Assembly (NCBI GenBank): GCA_023412435.1
Contig: JAEYNS010000145.1
Location: forward strand, 1-6,933
DNA: 6,933 bases
DNA from: Actinomycetes bacterium
GTDB taxonomy: Bacteria > Actinomycetota > Actinomycetes > Propionibacteriales > Propionibacteriaceae
Direction: 5' to 3'
Position 1 is the first letter of the stretch. Each line of letters starts with the position of its first letter. This document shows positions 1-6,327 of this stretch, one piece after another. The translations under genes were made by a program, and so were the position numbers. The notes under the pieces were generated by a model. That model was not told the origin of the DNA, made no database searches, and saw only the letters and a program-made list of their open reading frames with translations.

Positions 1-942
1 GGCCTGCAGCGCGCCGCGGAGGCGCCGGGCCTCGCCGCCCGCTCGCTGAAGCAGATCGAGGGGTTCGTCGCGCTGATCGAGGCGCATCGCCGCCTGGTCG
101 AGGAGGGGGCGCCGGCGGACCGCGTCCTGGCCGGGATCCTGAAGGAGTCCGGCTACCTCGCCGAGCTGCAGGGCTCCTCCGACCCGCAGGACGAGACCAG
201 GCTGGAGAACCTCGTCGAGTTCGTCTCCGTCGCCCAGGAATTCGTCGCGGCCTCCCACGCCGTCGACCTGCCGGCCGACGGTGGCGAACTCGCCGCGGGC
301 GCGCCCGAGCCGGACGACTCGCTGCCCGCCTTCCTCGAGCGGATCGCGCTGGTCGCCGACTCCGACCAGCTTCCCGACCCCGAGCAGGATGCCGACGGCG
401 TGGTGACCCTGATGACCCTCCACACCGCGAAGGGGCTGGAGTTCGACACCGTCTTCCTCACCGGCTTCGAGGACGGGATCTTCCCCCACCAGCGCGCCAT
501 GCTCGACCCCGCCGAACTGCAGGAGGAGCGCAGGCTCGCCTACGTCGGCATCACCCGTGCCCGCCGGCGGCTCTACCTGACCCGCGCCACCGTCCGGACG
601 GCGTGGGGCGCGCCGCAGTACAACCCCGCGAGCCGGTTCACCGAGGAGATTCCCGAGCACCTGATCGACTGGCGCCGGCTGGGGGTCGCCCGCAGCGGCT
701 GGTCGTCCAGCGCGGGCACGCGCACCGTCCAGGCCCGGCAGGAGCTGAGCTTCGGCACACGTCCGCCGATCAAGACCGTGGCTGCGGTCCAGGTCGGTGA
801 CCGGGTGCTCCACACCAGCTTCGGGCTGGGGACGGTGGTGGCCACCTCAGGGGCCGGTGACAACGCGAAGGCCGACGTCGACTTCGGGTCGGCTGGCGTC
901 AAGCGGCTCTCGCTGCGCCATGCGCCGATGGAGAAGCTGTAG
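1..942 (+). CDS. pcrA: ATP-dependent DNA helicase PcrA/UvrD, C-terminal part (5' end outside window)
   Basis: SF1A 3'-5' DNA helicase that unwinds DNA using ATP in nucleotide excision repair, in removing recombinase filaments and in RNA polymerase-linked processes. Frame 1 is open from base 1 to TAG at 940–942, giving 313 codons; the family is usually about 700–800 residues, so roughly 40% is present and the Walker A end is missing. Residues 51–80 carry the conserved SGYL...DPQDETR..ENL stretch. Helicase motif V is at residues 135–148 (LMTLHTAKGLEF) and motif VI at 175–188 (EERRLAYVGITRAR), including the arginine-finger region. A variable linker follows. Residues 263–313 (VGDRVLHTSFGLGTVV...) match the C-terminal Tudor-like domain, known in PcrA to contact RNA polymerase. 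It is convergent with the next gene. Other UvrD-like paralogues lack this tail, which favours PcrA/UvrD1. Confidence 0.95.
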   Translation, partial: GLQRAAEAPGLAARSLKQIEGFVALIEAHRRLVEEGAPADRVLAGILKESGYLAELQGSSDPQDETRLENLVEFVSVAQEFVAASHAVDLPADGGELAAGAPEPDDSLPAFLERIALVADSDQLPDPEQDADGVVTLMTLHTAKGLEFDTVFLTGFEDGIFPHQRAMLDPAELQEERRLAYVGITRARRRLYLTRATVRTAWGAPQYNPASRFTEEIPEHLIDWRRLGVARSGWSSSAGTRTVQARQELSFGTRPPIKTVAAVQVGDRVLHTSFGLGTVVATSGAGDNAKADVDFGSAGVKRLSLRHAPMEKL

Positions 943-951
943 CCCTGCCGT

Positions 952-970
952 CAGCCCCGGGGGGCGGCTG
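952..970 (+). terminator. weak hairpin just after pcrA
   Basis: A 5-bp inverted repeat, CAGCC (952–956) with GGCTG (966–970), starts 10 bases after the pcrA stop. The 9-base loop is G-rich and no T-run follows. It could be a weak or non-canonical intrinsic terminator for pcrA; in GC-rich DNA such a stem may also occur by chance. Confidence 0.25.
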
Positions 971-1007
971 GGACGCGCGCCGGCGGAGTGGGGAGACAAC
1001 GCGGGAG

Positions 1008-1024
1008 CGAGCCATCAGGGCTCG
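1008..1024 (-). terminator. candidate terminator hairpin downstream of the M23 peptidase gene
   Basis: A perfect 6-bp stem, CGAGCC (1008–1013) with GGCTCG (1019–1024) and a 5-base loop, lies 6 bases past the peptidase stop as read on the minus strand. The following minus-strand bases are only mildly T-containing, so this is a non-canonical intrinsic terminator at best. Its place between convergent genes would let it act in either direction. Confidence 0.4.
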
Positions 1025-1030
1025 GGCGGA

Positions 1031-1990
1031 TCAGTTCTCGCCGTCGGTCTCGTCGGCGGAGCCGAGTTCGCGGTCGGCGGAGTTCTCGTCCTCGCGCGCG
1101 TTCTCCTTGGCGTCCTTGGTCTCGCCGCGCTGCACGTACTGCATCGGGTCGGAGTTGGCGCCGTTCTTGTAGAGGCTGAGGTGGAGGTGGCAGGAGGTGG
1201 AGAGCCCCGTGCTGCCGACATTGCCGATCAGGTCGCCCTTGGTGACCTTCTGGCCCGCCTTCACCACTACCTTGCTCATGTGCAGGTACGCGGTCTCGAC
1301 CCGGGTGCCCTTGATGTCGCCGTGGTCGATCCGCACGTTGTTGCCGGAGCCACCGTTGTAGCCGCCCTGGTCGGCCTTGGTGACGACCCCGGACTGGGCG
1401 GCGTAGATCGGCTGCCCGCAGCGACCGCCGATGTCGGCGCCACCGTGCAGGCGGTAGTACCGCAGGATCGGGTGGAGCCGCCGTCCCCACGGGGAGCCGA
1501 CACCGCCCTCGGTCGGCCACAGGAAACGCTCAAGGTTGCGGAGCCGCTCGGCCTCGGCGTCGACGGCGGCGAGGGAGTCGGCCAGCATCGCGTGCCGGTT
1601 CTCGGCGGCGTTCTCGTCGCGCTCGGCCTCGACCGCGAGGTTGGTCTCGGCGATCAGCTGGGCGCGCTGCTTCACCAGGTCCTCGAGGGAGACGGCGGGC
1701 CGCTCGACGCTCCGGGTGGGGTCGGCTTCCCGTGCCTGCTCGATGCCCGAGGGGTTGGCCGCCGCCTGCTGGGCGAAGGCCAGACCAGTGCTGGAGTAGT
1801 TGGTGGCGCCGAAGACCCCGATGGCGGTGATCCCGATTCCTGAGACGGCGGCAAGGGCGAGGCCCCTCCGCCAGCGTCCGGGAGCGCTCGCAGCAGCAGC
1901 CCGGGCGGCCCTGGCGGGCCTGCCCCGGCGCCCGCGCCGGCTGGTCGAGGAGTCGTCAAGCAGAGCACGTCGCGCCTTGTCAGCACGCAT
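1031..1990 (-). CDS. membrane-anchored M23 (LytM-type) metallopeptidase
   Basis: Predicted zinc endopeptidase acting on peptidoglycan cross-bridges or stem peptides outside the membrane. From ATG at 1990 the product is 319 aa. Residues 1–42 are Arg/Ala-rich and cytoplasmic; about 43–62 (LALAAVSGIGITAIGVFGA) form a membrane anchor or uncleaved signal; about 100–155 are Glu/Ala/Arg-rich and likely coiled coil; the M23 domain covers about 160–287. The usual ligands are intact: H182 and D186 (HGGAD), H237 (YLHM), H268 and H270 (CHLHL), preceded by GRRLHP at 169–174. Residues 290–319 form an acidic, charged tail. Starts at GTG 2005 and TTG 2041 are also open; TTG has a strong GGGGAGG but only 2 bases away, while ATG has GGAG 3 bases away, so the start is uncertain. 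The gene lies between pcrA and sucC as in other Actinomycetota (the Rv0950c position). Intact catalytic residues favour an active hydrolase over a LytM regulator. Confidence 0.9.
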   Translation of the reverse strand: MRADKARRALLDDSSTSRRGRRGRPARAARAAAASAPGRWRRGLALAAVSGIGITAIGVFGATNYSSTGLAFAQQAAANPSGIEQAREADPTRSVERPAVSLEDLVKQRAQLIAETNLAVEAERDENAAENRHAMLADSLAAVDAEAERLRNLERFLWPTEGGVGSPWGRRLHPILRYYRLHGGADIGGRCGQPIYAAQSGVVTKADQGGYNGGSGNNVRIDHGDIKGTRVETAYLHMSKVVVKAGQKVTKGDLIGNVGSTGLSTSCHLHLSLYKNGANSDPMQYVQRGETKDAKENAREDENSADRELGSADETDGEN

Positions 1991-2068
1991 TGGCTCCGCG
2001 TTCACGCCATCCCCGTCCGATGAGTTGGGAGGTGGACTCAAGACCTCCCCGGTCCGACCTCGACTCGG

Positions 2069-2097
2069 AGCTTAGCATTTCTCAGGTTGTCTCTCAG
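2069..2097 (-). promoter_or_regulatory. candidate promoter of the M23 peptidase gene
   Basis: On the minus strand, TGCTAAGCT gives an extended -10 element (TAAGCT, 2074–2069, fitting TANNNT, preceded by TGC). Seventeen bases upstream lies CTGAGA (2097–2092), matching TTGACA at 4 of 6 positions. It sits in the AT-rich island of the divergent region, 79–107 bases upstream of the chosen ATG. This is pattern matching only. Confidence 0.4.
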
Positions 2098-2109
2098 AAT
2101 TCATATGAA
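2080..2109. repeat. direct repeat and palindrome in the divergent peptidase/sucC region
   Basis: TCTCAG occurs at 2080–2085 and again at 2092–2097, 12 bp apart. Directly beyond is a perfect 10-bp palindrome, TTCATATGAA, at 2100–2109. All lie in the AT-rich stretch at about 2070–2125, which contrasts with the GC-rich flanks. They overlap the predicted peptidase promoter and could be regulator-binding sites, though sites this short can arise by chance. Confidence 0.3.
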
Positions 2110-2167
2110 AAACGTTCTCCACTTCTGTGTCGGGTGCGCAGATGTGCATGGCCGCAGGAATCGTGGT

Positions 2168-2173
2168 TAGGCT
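2168..2173 (+). promoter_or_regulatory. candidate -10 element for sucCD
   Basis: TAGGCT fits the actinobacterial TANNNT -10 pattern and lies 69 bases before the sucC GTG, which would give a 5' leader of about 60 bases. No good -35 hexamer is found at 16–19 bp spacing, so the call is weak. Confidence 0.28.
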
Positions 2174-2232
2174 TCGCACGCGGACCGGGGTCGCCCCACC
2201 CAGCAGCGACCCGGGCGCAACGGGACAGGAAC

Positions 2233-2236
2233 GGAG
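2233..2236 (+). promoter_or_regulatory. ribosome binding site of sucC
   Basis: GGAG ends 6 bases before the GTG at 2243, a normal spacing. It supports this GTG as the start, and the resulting N-terminus ([12 protein letters not shown]) aligns with SucC proteins from their first residue. Confidence 0.75.
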
Positions 2237-2242
2237 CAGTCG

Positions 2243-3418
2243 GTGGATCTCTTCGAGTACCAGGCGAAGGAGCTCTTCGAGAGGCACGGGGTACCCGTCC
2301 TGCGAGGCATCGTCGCCACCACCCCCGAGGAAGCGAAGGCCGCGGCGGAGGACCTCGCCGCCCCGCTCATGGTGGTCAAGGCCCAGGTGAAGACCGGGGG
2401 CCGCGGCAAGGCGGGCGGGGTGAAGCTCGCCCGCTCGCCCCAGGAGGTCGCAGACCGGGCGGCGGAGATCCTCGGGATGGACATCAAGGGCCACCCGGTC
2501 AAGGCGGTGATGATCGCCGAGGGCACCGACATCGCCGAGGAGTACTACTTCTCGTTGCTGCTCGATCGCGCCGATCGCACCTACCTCGCGATGTGCAGCG
2601 TCGAGGGCGGGGTGGACATCGAGACGCTCGCGGTGGAGCGGCCCGACTCGCTGGCCCGGGTCAGCGTCGATCCCCGCACCGGCATCGACCAGGCCAAGGC
2701 CGATGAGATCGTCGCCGCGGCAGGCTTCGCCGAGGCCGACCGCGCCGAGATCGCGCGCGTGCTCGTCCTGCTGGGGGAGACCTACCGGGCTGCCGACGCC
2801 ACCCTCGTCGAGGTCAACCCGCTGGTGAAGACGGGCGACGGCCGGATCATCGCGCTCGACGGCAAGGTCACCCTGGACGAGAACTCCGGCTTCCGCCACC
2901 CGGAGTGGGCCGCCTACGCCGACGAGTCCAGCGACGACCCGCTGGAGGTGCGGGCGAAGGCGAAGGACCTCAACTACGTGAAGCTGGACGGCTCGGTGGG
3001 TGTGATCGGCAACGGAGCCGGGCTCGTGATGAGCACCCTCGACGTGGTGGCGAAGGCGGGAGCCGACCTGCCTGGGAGCCCGCGTCCGGCCAACTTCCTC
3101 GACATCGGCGGCGGCGCCTCCGCCGAGGTGATGGCGGACGGCCTCGAGATCATCCTGTCCGACCCGCAGGTGAAGTCGGTCTTCGTCAACGTCTTCGGCG
3201 GCATCACCGCCTGCAGCGAGGTGGCCCGCGGGATCATCGATGCGCTCGCCATCCTCGGCGACCGGGCCACCCGCCCGATCGTCGTCCGGCTGGACGGCAA
3301 TGCCGTCGAGATCGGACGGCACATGCTGCTCGAGGCTGCGCACCCGCTGGTCACCCTCGAGGACACCATGGACGCCGCGGCCCGCCGGGCCGCCGAACTG
3401 GCCGTCTCGGCCGAGTAG
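2243..3418 (+). CDS. sucC: succinyl-CoA synthetase (succinate–CoA ligase) subunit beta
   Basis: Beta subunit of the TCA-cycle enzyme that interconverts succinyl-CoA + NDP + Pi and succinate + CoA + NTP. It provides the nucleotide-binding ATP-grasp domain and the succinate site, and works with SucD in the cytoplasm. The product is 391 aa (E. coli SucC is 388). The N-terminus [19 protein letters not shown] is typical. The ATP-grasp signature GGRGKAGGV is at residues 52–60. N192 (EVNPLV) and D206 (ALDGK) have the same 14-residue spacing as the Mg2+ ligands N199/D213 of E. coli. The C-terminal flavodoxin-like ligase domain shows NFLDIGGGA (284–292), [11 protein letters not shown] (314–324) and VVRLDGN (347–353). 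The usual Asn after LDGN/LEGT is Ala here (LDGNAVE), probably a benign variation. sucD follows after 14 bases in one operon. Preference for ADP or GDP cannot be read from the sequence. Confidence 0.97.
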   Translation: MDLFEYQAKELFERHGVPVLRGIVATTPEEAKAAAEDLAAPLMVVKAQVKTGGRGKAGGVKLARSPQEVADRAAEILGMDIKGHPVKAVMIAEGTDIAEEYYFSLLLDRADRTYLAMCSVEGGVDIETLAVERPDSLARVSVDPRTGIDQAKADEIVAAAGFAEADRAEIARVLVLLGETYRAADATLVEVNPLVKTGDGRIIALDGKVTLDENSGFRHPEWAAYADESSDDPLEVRAKAKDLNYVKLDGSVGVIGNGAGLVMSTLDVVAKAGADLPGSPRPANFLDIGGGASAEVMADGLEIILSDPQVKSVFVNVFGGITACSEVARGIIDALAILGDRATRPIVVRLDGNAVEIGRHMLLEAAHPLVTLEDTMDAAARRAAELAVSAE

Positions 3419-3425
3419 AAGGAGA
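3419..3425 (+). promoter_or_regulatory. ribosome binding site of sucD
   Basis: AAGGAGA begins one base after the sucC stop and ends 7 bases before the ATG at 3433. The sucD frame stays open far upstream through sucC, and this strong site decides the start. Confidence 0.85.
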
Positions 3426-3432
3426 CACCGCG

Positions 3433-4317
3433 ATGTCGATCTGGCTCGACCAGGACTCGAAGGTCATCGTCCAGGGCATGACCGGTTCGGAGGGACGCAA
3501 GCACACCGCACGGATGATCTCGTACGGCACCCGCGTGGTCGCGGGGGTCACCCCGGGCAAGAGCGGCCAGTCGGTCACCTTCGAGGAGCGGCCCGTCCCG
3601 GTCTTCGGGTCGGTGGCCGAGGCCAAGCAGGCAACCGGCGCGAACACCTCGGTGATCTTCGTCCCGGCGAAGTTCACCAAGCAGGCGGTGATCGAGGCGG
3701 TGGACGCCGAACTCGGCCTCGCCGTCGTCATCACGGAGGGCGTCCCGGTGGCGGACTCCGCGGAGTTCTTCGCCTACGCCCGCGAGAAGGGCACCACCCG
3801 GCTGATCGGCCCCAACTGCCCCGGCCTGATCAGCCCCGGCAAGTCCAACGTCGGGATCATCCCCGCCAACATCTCGGGCCCCGGACGGATCGGGCTGGTG
3901 TCGAAGTCGGGCACCCTGACCTACCAGATGATGTACGAGCTGCGCGACATCGGGTTCTCCACCGCGGTCGGGATCGGTGGCGACCCGATCATCGGCACCA
4001 CCCACATCGACGCACTCGAGGCCTTCGAGGCCGCTCCGGAGACCTCGGCGGTCGTGCTGATCGGCGAGATCGGGGGCGACGCGGAGGAGCGCGCGGCGGA
4101 CTTCATCCAGCAGCGGATGACCAAGCCCGTGGTCGGCTACGTGGCAGGCTTCACGGCCCCCGAGGGCAGGACGATGGGCCACGCCGGCGCCATCGTCACC
4201 GGCTCTGCCGGCACCGCCCAGGCCAAGAAGGAAGCGCTGGAGGCCGCCGGGGTGCGGGTGGGCACCACCCCGAGCGAGACCGCGCGGCTGATGCGGGAGA
4301 TCGTCTCGGCGCTGTGA
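3433..4317 (+). CDS. sucD: succinyl-CoA synthetase (succinate–CoA ligase) subunit alpha
   Basis: Alpha subunit of succinyl-CoA synthetase; it binds CoA and carries the histidine phosphorylated during catalysis. The product is 294 aa (E. coli SucD is 289). The CoA-binding Rossmann domain starts at [11 protein letters not shown] (11–21). TEGVP is at 101–105 and the GPNCPG signature at 126–131. The active-site histidine is H250 in MGHAGAI (248–254), equivalent to E. coli H246, and E212 matches the phosphohistidine-contacting E208 at the same 38-residue distance. The start is set by AAGGAGA 7 bases upstream and by the SucD-type N-terminus. It lies 14 bases after sucC, so the two are almost certainly co-transcribed. 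Its stop is only 10 bases from the stop of the convergent downstream gene. All key residues are intact. Confidence 0.97.
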   Translation: MSIWLDQDSKVIVQGMTGSEGRKHTARMISYGTRVVAGVTPGKSGQSVTFEERPVPVFGSVAEAKQATGANTSVIFVPAKFTKQAVIEAVDAELGLAVVITEGVPVADSAEFFAYAREKGTTRLIGPNCPGLISPGKSNVGIIPANISGPGRIGLVSKSGTLTYQMMYELRDIGFSTAVGIGGDPIIGTTHIDALEAFEAAPETSAVVLIGEIGGDAEERAADFIQQRMTKPVVGYVAGFTAPEGRTMGHAGAIVTGSAGTAQAKKEALEAAGVRVGTTPSETARLMREIVSAL

Positions 4318-4327
4318 GCGGCACCCG

Positions 4328-6160
4328 TCAGGACAGCTGCGAGACCCGCTGCGCCGTGCGGGTCATGATCGCCTTCCACTGGTCGGCGCTGAAGTCGAAC
4401 TCCGCCGACGGGTTCGCCAGCAGGTAGGCGACCCGGTCGTCGACCCGCACGACGGCGACCCGGAACGGCACTTCCTCGTCCTCCGCCGTCTTCTGGGTGA
4501 TCAGGAACGACCGGCCCGAGAACGCCACCCCGTCGGCCGCCTCGCCCTTGGTCGACGGACCCTTCTTCACCGCCGCGGTGGGCACCCGGTCGGCGCAGTC
4601 GGCAAGGTTGCCGCCGAGCTTGTCGCCGAAGTCCTTGGCCTGCTTGGCCGAGGAGAAGGTGTAGACGACCTGGTCGATGCCGAAGCCGGCGGGGGCCGAG
4701 GGGTCGTCGGCCAGCAGCAGCGTGCGTTGGGCGCTGCTGGCGGCGTCGGAGACCTTCTTGAGGCTGACCGCCTCGCACTGGCTGCCGAGGATGGTCAGGA
4801 CGGGGGAGGGACGGGTGGCGCCCCAGCGTCCGGCGCCCGCGGTGATCCGCGGCAGATCCGCCTCGATCAGCCAGCCGGGGAACTGTCCGGCGGCGGGCAG
4901 CGCCGCGACCAGCGACACGGTGGCGGGGCAGGCGCCCTCGCCGCCGCTGCACAGCCGGGCCAGCGGCCTGGCCGCGACCGCCGCGGTGTCCTCCAGCGGC
5001 GTCGGTTCGGCGGAGGAGACGTCGATCATGGAGAGGTTCCGGCCGGTCCGGCTGATCACCAGGCCGTGGTGCTCGGGCGACTCGGCCTGCACTTCGATGT
5101 GGGTAGCGAAGGCCGCATCGGCCAGACCTGTGACGGTGTGGGTGTCGACGATGAAGGCCTCGGTGTCGGCGCAACTGCCCGCCTGCTGCAGGCGGGTGGT
5201 GTACGCGCGTTGCGCCGCGGCCGCGTCGGCGTAGGTCTCGACGACGTGGGTCATGTAGCCGGACTGGTTGTCGGCGGCCAGGATCCGGCGTGCGGTCCGG
5301 TCCGGGGCGGGCAGCGTGCCGCCCTCGGCGGGCAGGCACACCGGGTAGCCGTCGCTCGGTGTGGTGGGCGCGCTCGCGGTTCCCCAGGTGGTGCCGCCCA
5401 GGGTGCCGAGGTCGGCAGGGGTGAGCAGGGGGTCGAGGCTCGCCGACGGGGTCGGGGTGGGCGAGGGCTGCGGTGGGGCCGCCTGCGGGCGGAGCCACCA
5501 GACCGACCCCGCGACCCCGCCGGCCATCACCAGGACAGCCGTCATCACGGCGAGGGCGCGGCCGCGTGACCGCCGGTGCGGGCGCGCCGCGGCTGACTCC
5601 TCTGCCCGTGAGGTCGGCTTCTCCGGCGGGGCGTGGCCATCTCCGGGCGGTGGGTCCGGCGGCGAGGGCTGCCTGCTGCCGCGGCTCAGCGCAGGCTCGA
5701 AATCCACCGGTGGCGGGCTGCTGACGCTGGTCGCCGAGCGACGCGGTGCCGCCGGCGTGAACTCGGACGGTTCAGCGCTGGCCGAGAACCGGCGGCCCGC
5801 GGAGGCCTGCAGCGCGGCTGTCGTCTCCGGCAGCACGGGTCTGGGTGGCACCGGCTTGGGCGGCGGGACCGGGGTCGGCGCCCAGGCCCGCGTGCCGGAA
5901 GGGCTCGCCGGGCTCGCTGCCAGAGCCTCCGCGTGGCGGCTCCAGGACGGCTGGTGGGCCTCGGGCGGGCTGTCAGGGGAGTCGGCGTAGTCCGGTGGCG
6001 GGCCAGGCATCACCCGGCGGAGCACCTGGGTCTCAGTGTCGGACGGCCAGTCGGCATCGAACGGCATCCCGCGCGAACCGCTCCCGAACGCGGCCTCGCC
6101 GTCGTCCTCCGGCAGCGGTCCGAGGGCCCTGCGCGGGCGCGGGCGTCCGGTGTCGGTCAC
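4328..6160 (-). CDS. single-pass membrane protein with proline-rich tail and two PknH-sensor-like ectodomains
   Basis: No named family is recognised with certainty. The GTG at 6160 has AAGGAT 7 bases upstream and gives 610 aa; the frame is open further upstream but without a better start. Residues 1–192 are Pro/Ser/Ala-rich, low-complexity and probably disordered and cytoplasmic, with DTETQVLRR at 41–49 and PVPPPKPVPPRP at 97–108. A basic patch (193–201) precedes one membrane helix (about 202–223, ending VWWL), so the C-terminus should be outside. A Pro/Thr/Ser linker (about 225–241) leads to two similar ectodomains, about 244–406 and 412–610. Each has a Cys, then R..LAxD, a VV.TY/VVYTF strand, an A-rich helix and a second Cys (C275/C330 and C462/C522), followed by beta-rich sequence. 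This layout resembles the PknH_C extracellular sensor domain, but no kinase domain is present. Function is unknown; sensing or scaffolding at the envelope is an inference. It is divergent from the PerM-family gene and convergent with sucD. Confidence 0.85.
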   Translation of the reverse strand: MTDTGRPRPRRALGPLPEDDGEAAFGSGSRGMPFDADWPSDTETQVLRRVMPGPPPDYADSPDSPPEAHQPSWSRHAEALAASPASPSGTRAWAPTPVPPPKPVPPRPVLPETTAALQASAGRRFSASAEPSEFTPAAPRRSATSVSSPPPVDFEPALSRGSRQPSPPDPPPGDGHAPPEKPTSRAEESAAARPHRRSRGRALAVMTAVLVMAGGVAGSVWWLRPQAAPPQPSPTPTPSASLDPLLTPADLGTLGGTTWGTASAPTTPSDGYPVCLPAEGGTLPAPDRTARRILAADNQSGYMTHVVETYADAAAAQRAYTTRLQQAGSCADTEAFIVDTHTVTGLADAAFATHIEVQAESPEHHGLVISRTGRNLSMIDVSSAEPTPLEDTAAVAARPLARLCSGGEGACPATVSLVAALPAAGQFPGWLIEADLPRITAGAGRWGATRPSPVLTILGSQCEAVSLKKVSDAASSAQRTLLLADDPSAPAGFGIDQVVYTFSSAKQAKDFGDKLGGNLADCADRVPTAAVKKGPSTKGEAADGVAFSGRSFLITQKTAEDEEVPFRVAVVRVDDRVAYLLANPSAEFDFSADQWKAIMTRTAQRVSQLS

Positions 6161-6167
6161 GGCGGGG

Positions 6168-6173
6168 ATCCTT
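6168..6173 (-). promoter_or_regulatory. ribosome binding site setting the GTG start of the sensor-like gene
   Basis: AAGGAT on the minus strand ends 7 bases before the GTG at 6160. No comparable site serves the upstream in-frame starts, and the 64 extra residues they would add look like translated intergenic DNA. Confidence 0.65.
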
Positions 6174-6195
6174 GGTCTGGGCGGTTGACCGAGCC

Positions 6196-6201
6196 AGTCT
6201 A
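6196..6201 (-). promoter_or_regulatory. candidate -10 element for the sensor-like gene
   Basis: TAGACT on the minus strand fits TANNNT and is 36 bases upstream of the GTG, leaving room for a short leader that includes the AAGGAT site. No convincing -35 element is seen at normal spacing. Confidence 0.3.
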
Positions 6202-6270
6202 GCCTCCGTCCGGCGTGCCCAGCGGCCGGTGCCTGGCCGCGCGGTCGCCGTGATGAACAGGGAGATTGGC

Positions 6271-6297
6271 CGGGCCCGCGTGTCACACCCGGGTCCG
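6271..6297. repeat. 27-bp near-perfect inverted repeat upstream of the PerM-family gene
   Basis: The arms are symmetric about base 6284. Eleven of 13 arm positions are complementary; the exceptions are 6279/6289 (C·C) and 6274/6294 (G·T, a wobble in RNA). The core is GTGTCACAC. It lies 30 bases before the ATG at 6328, so it could be an operator or a hairpin in the perM leader. No T-run follows, and a terminator would be out of place between divergent genes. Confidence 0.5.
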
Positions 6298-6318
6298 CGC
6301 CGCGTGCTGGGTGAGCAT

Positions 6319-6323
6319 GGAGG
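6319..6323 (+). promoter_or_regulatory. ribosome binding site setting the PerM-family start
   Basis: GGAGG ends 4 bases before the ATG at 6328. The frame is open upstream, with possible starts at ATG 6253 and GTG 6304, but neither has a comparable site. The spacing is slightly short. Confidence 0.6.
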
Positions 6324-6327
6324 CCAG

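Noticed and set aside
797..1843. 348-codon plus-strand open frame opposite the M23 gene
   Set aside because: It overlaps the end of pcrA and runs antisense to intact peptidase motifs; the Gly/Val/Leu-rich translation is a shadow.
2097..2107. Adjacent EcoRI and NdeI sites (GAATTCATATG) resembling a cloning junction
   Set aside because: Both flanks belong to the expected actinobacterial gene order and no vector sequence is visible, so this looks like coincidence in an AT-rich patch.
2105..2170. 21-codon leader-peptide-like frame with a CxxC motif upstream of sucC
   Set aside because: No Shine-Dalgarno sequence precedes its ATG, which is part of the TTCATATGAA palindrome, and the candidate sucC -10 element would place transcription downstream of it.
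2072..3343. 423-codon minus-strand open frame opposite sucC
   Set aside because: sucC is certain on the other strand; long antisense frames are expected in GC-rich coding DNA, and the translation shows no recognisable domain.
2905..3432. Upstream extension of the sucD frame
   Set aside because: It lies inside sucC in another frame and is Arg/Gly-rich; AAGGAGA and the SucD N-terminus fix the start at 3433.
2974..4182. 402-codon minus-strand open frame opposite sucC/sucD
   Set aside because: Antisense shadow of two well-supported genes, with composition-driven His/Asp/Arg-rich sequence.
4137..5498. 453-codon minus-strand frame overlapping the sensor-like gene
   Set aside because: It is in another frame of the same strand and is Arg/Pro/Gly-rich; the chosen frame shows a membrane helix, a linker and duplicated domains, and has a good ribosome site.
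6185..6205. TTGACC plus TAGCCT as a plus-strand promoter for perM
   Set aside because: The boxes are only 9 bp apart, too close for a sigma-70-type promoter.
6253..6327. Earlier perM start at ATG 6253
   Set aside because: No ribosome binding site precedes it, and the added residues are polar and unlike the family N-terminus; GGAGG supports 6328.
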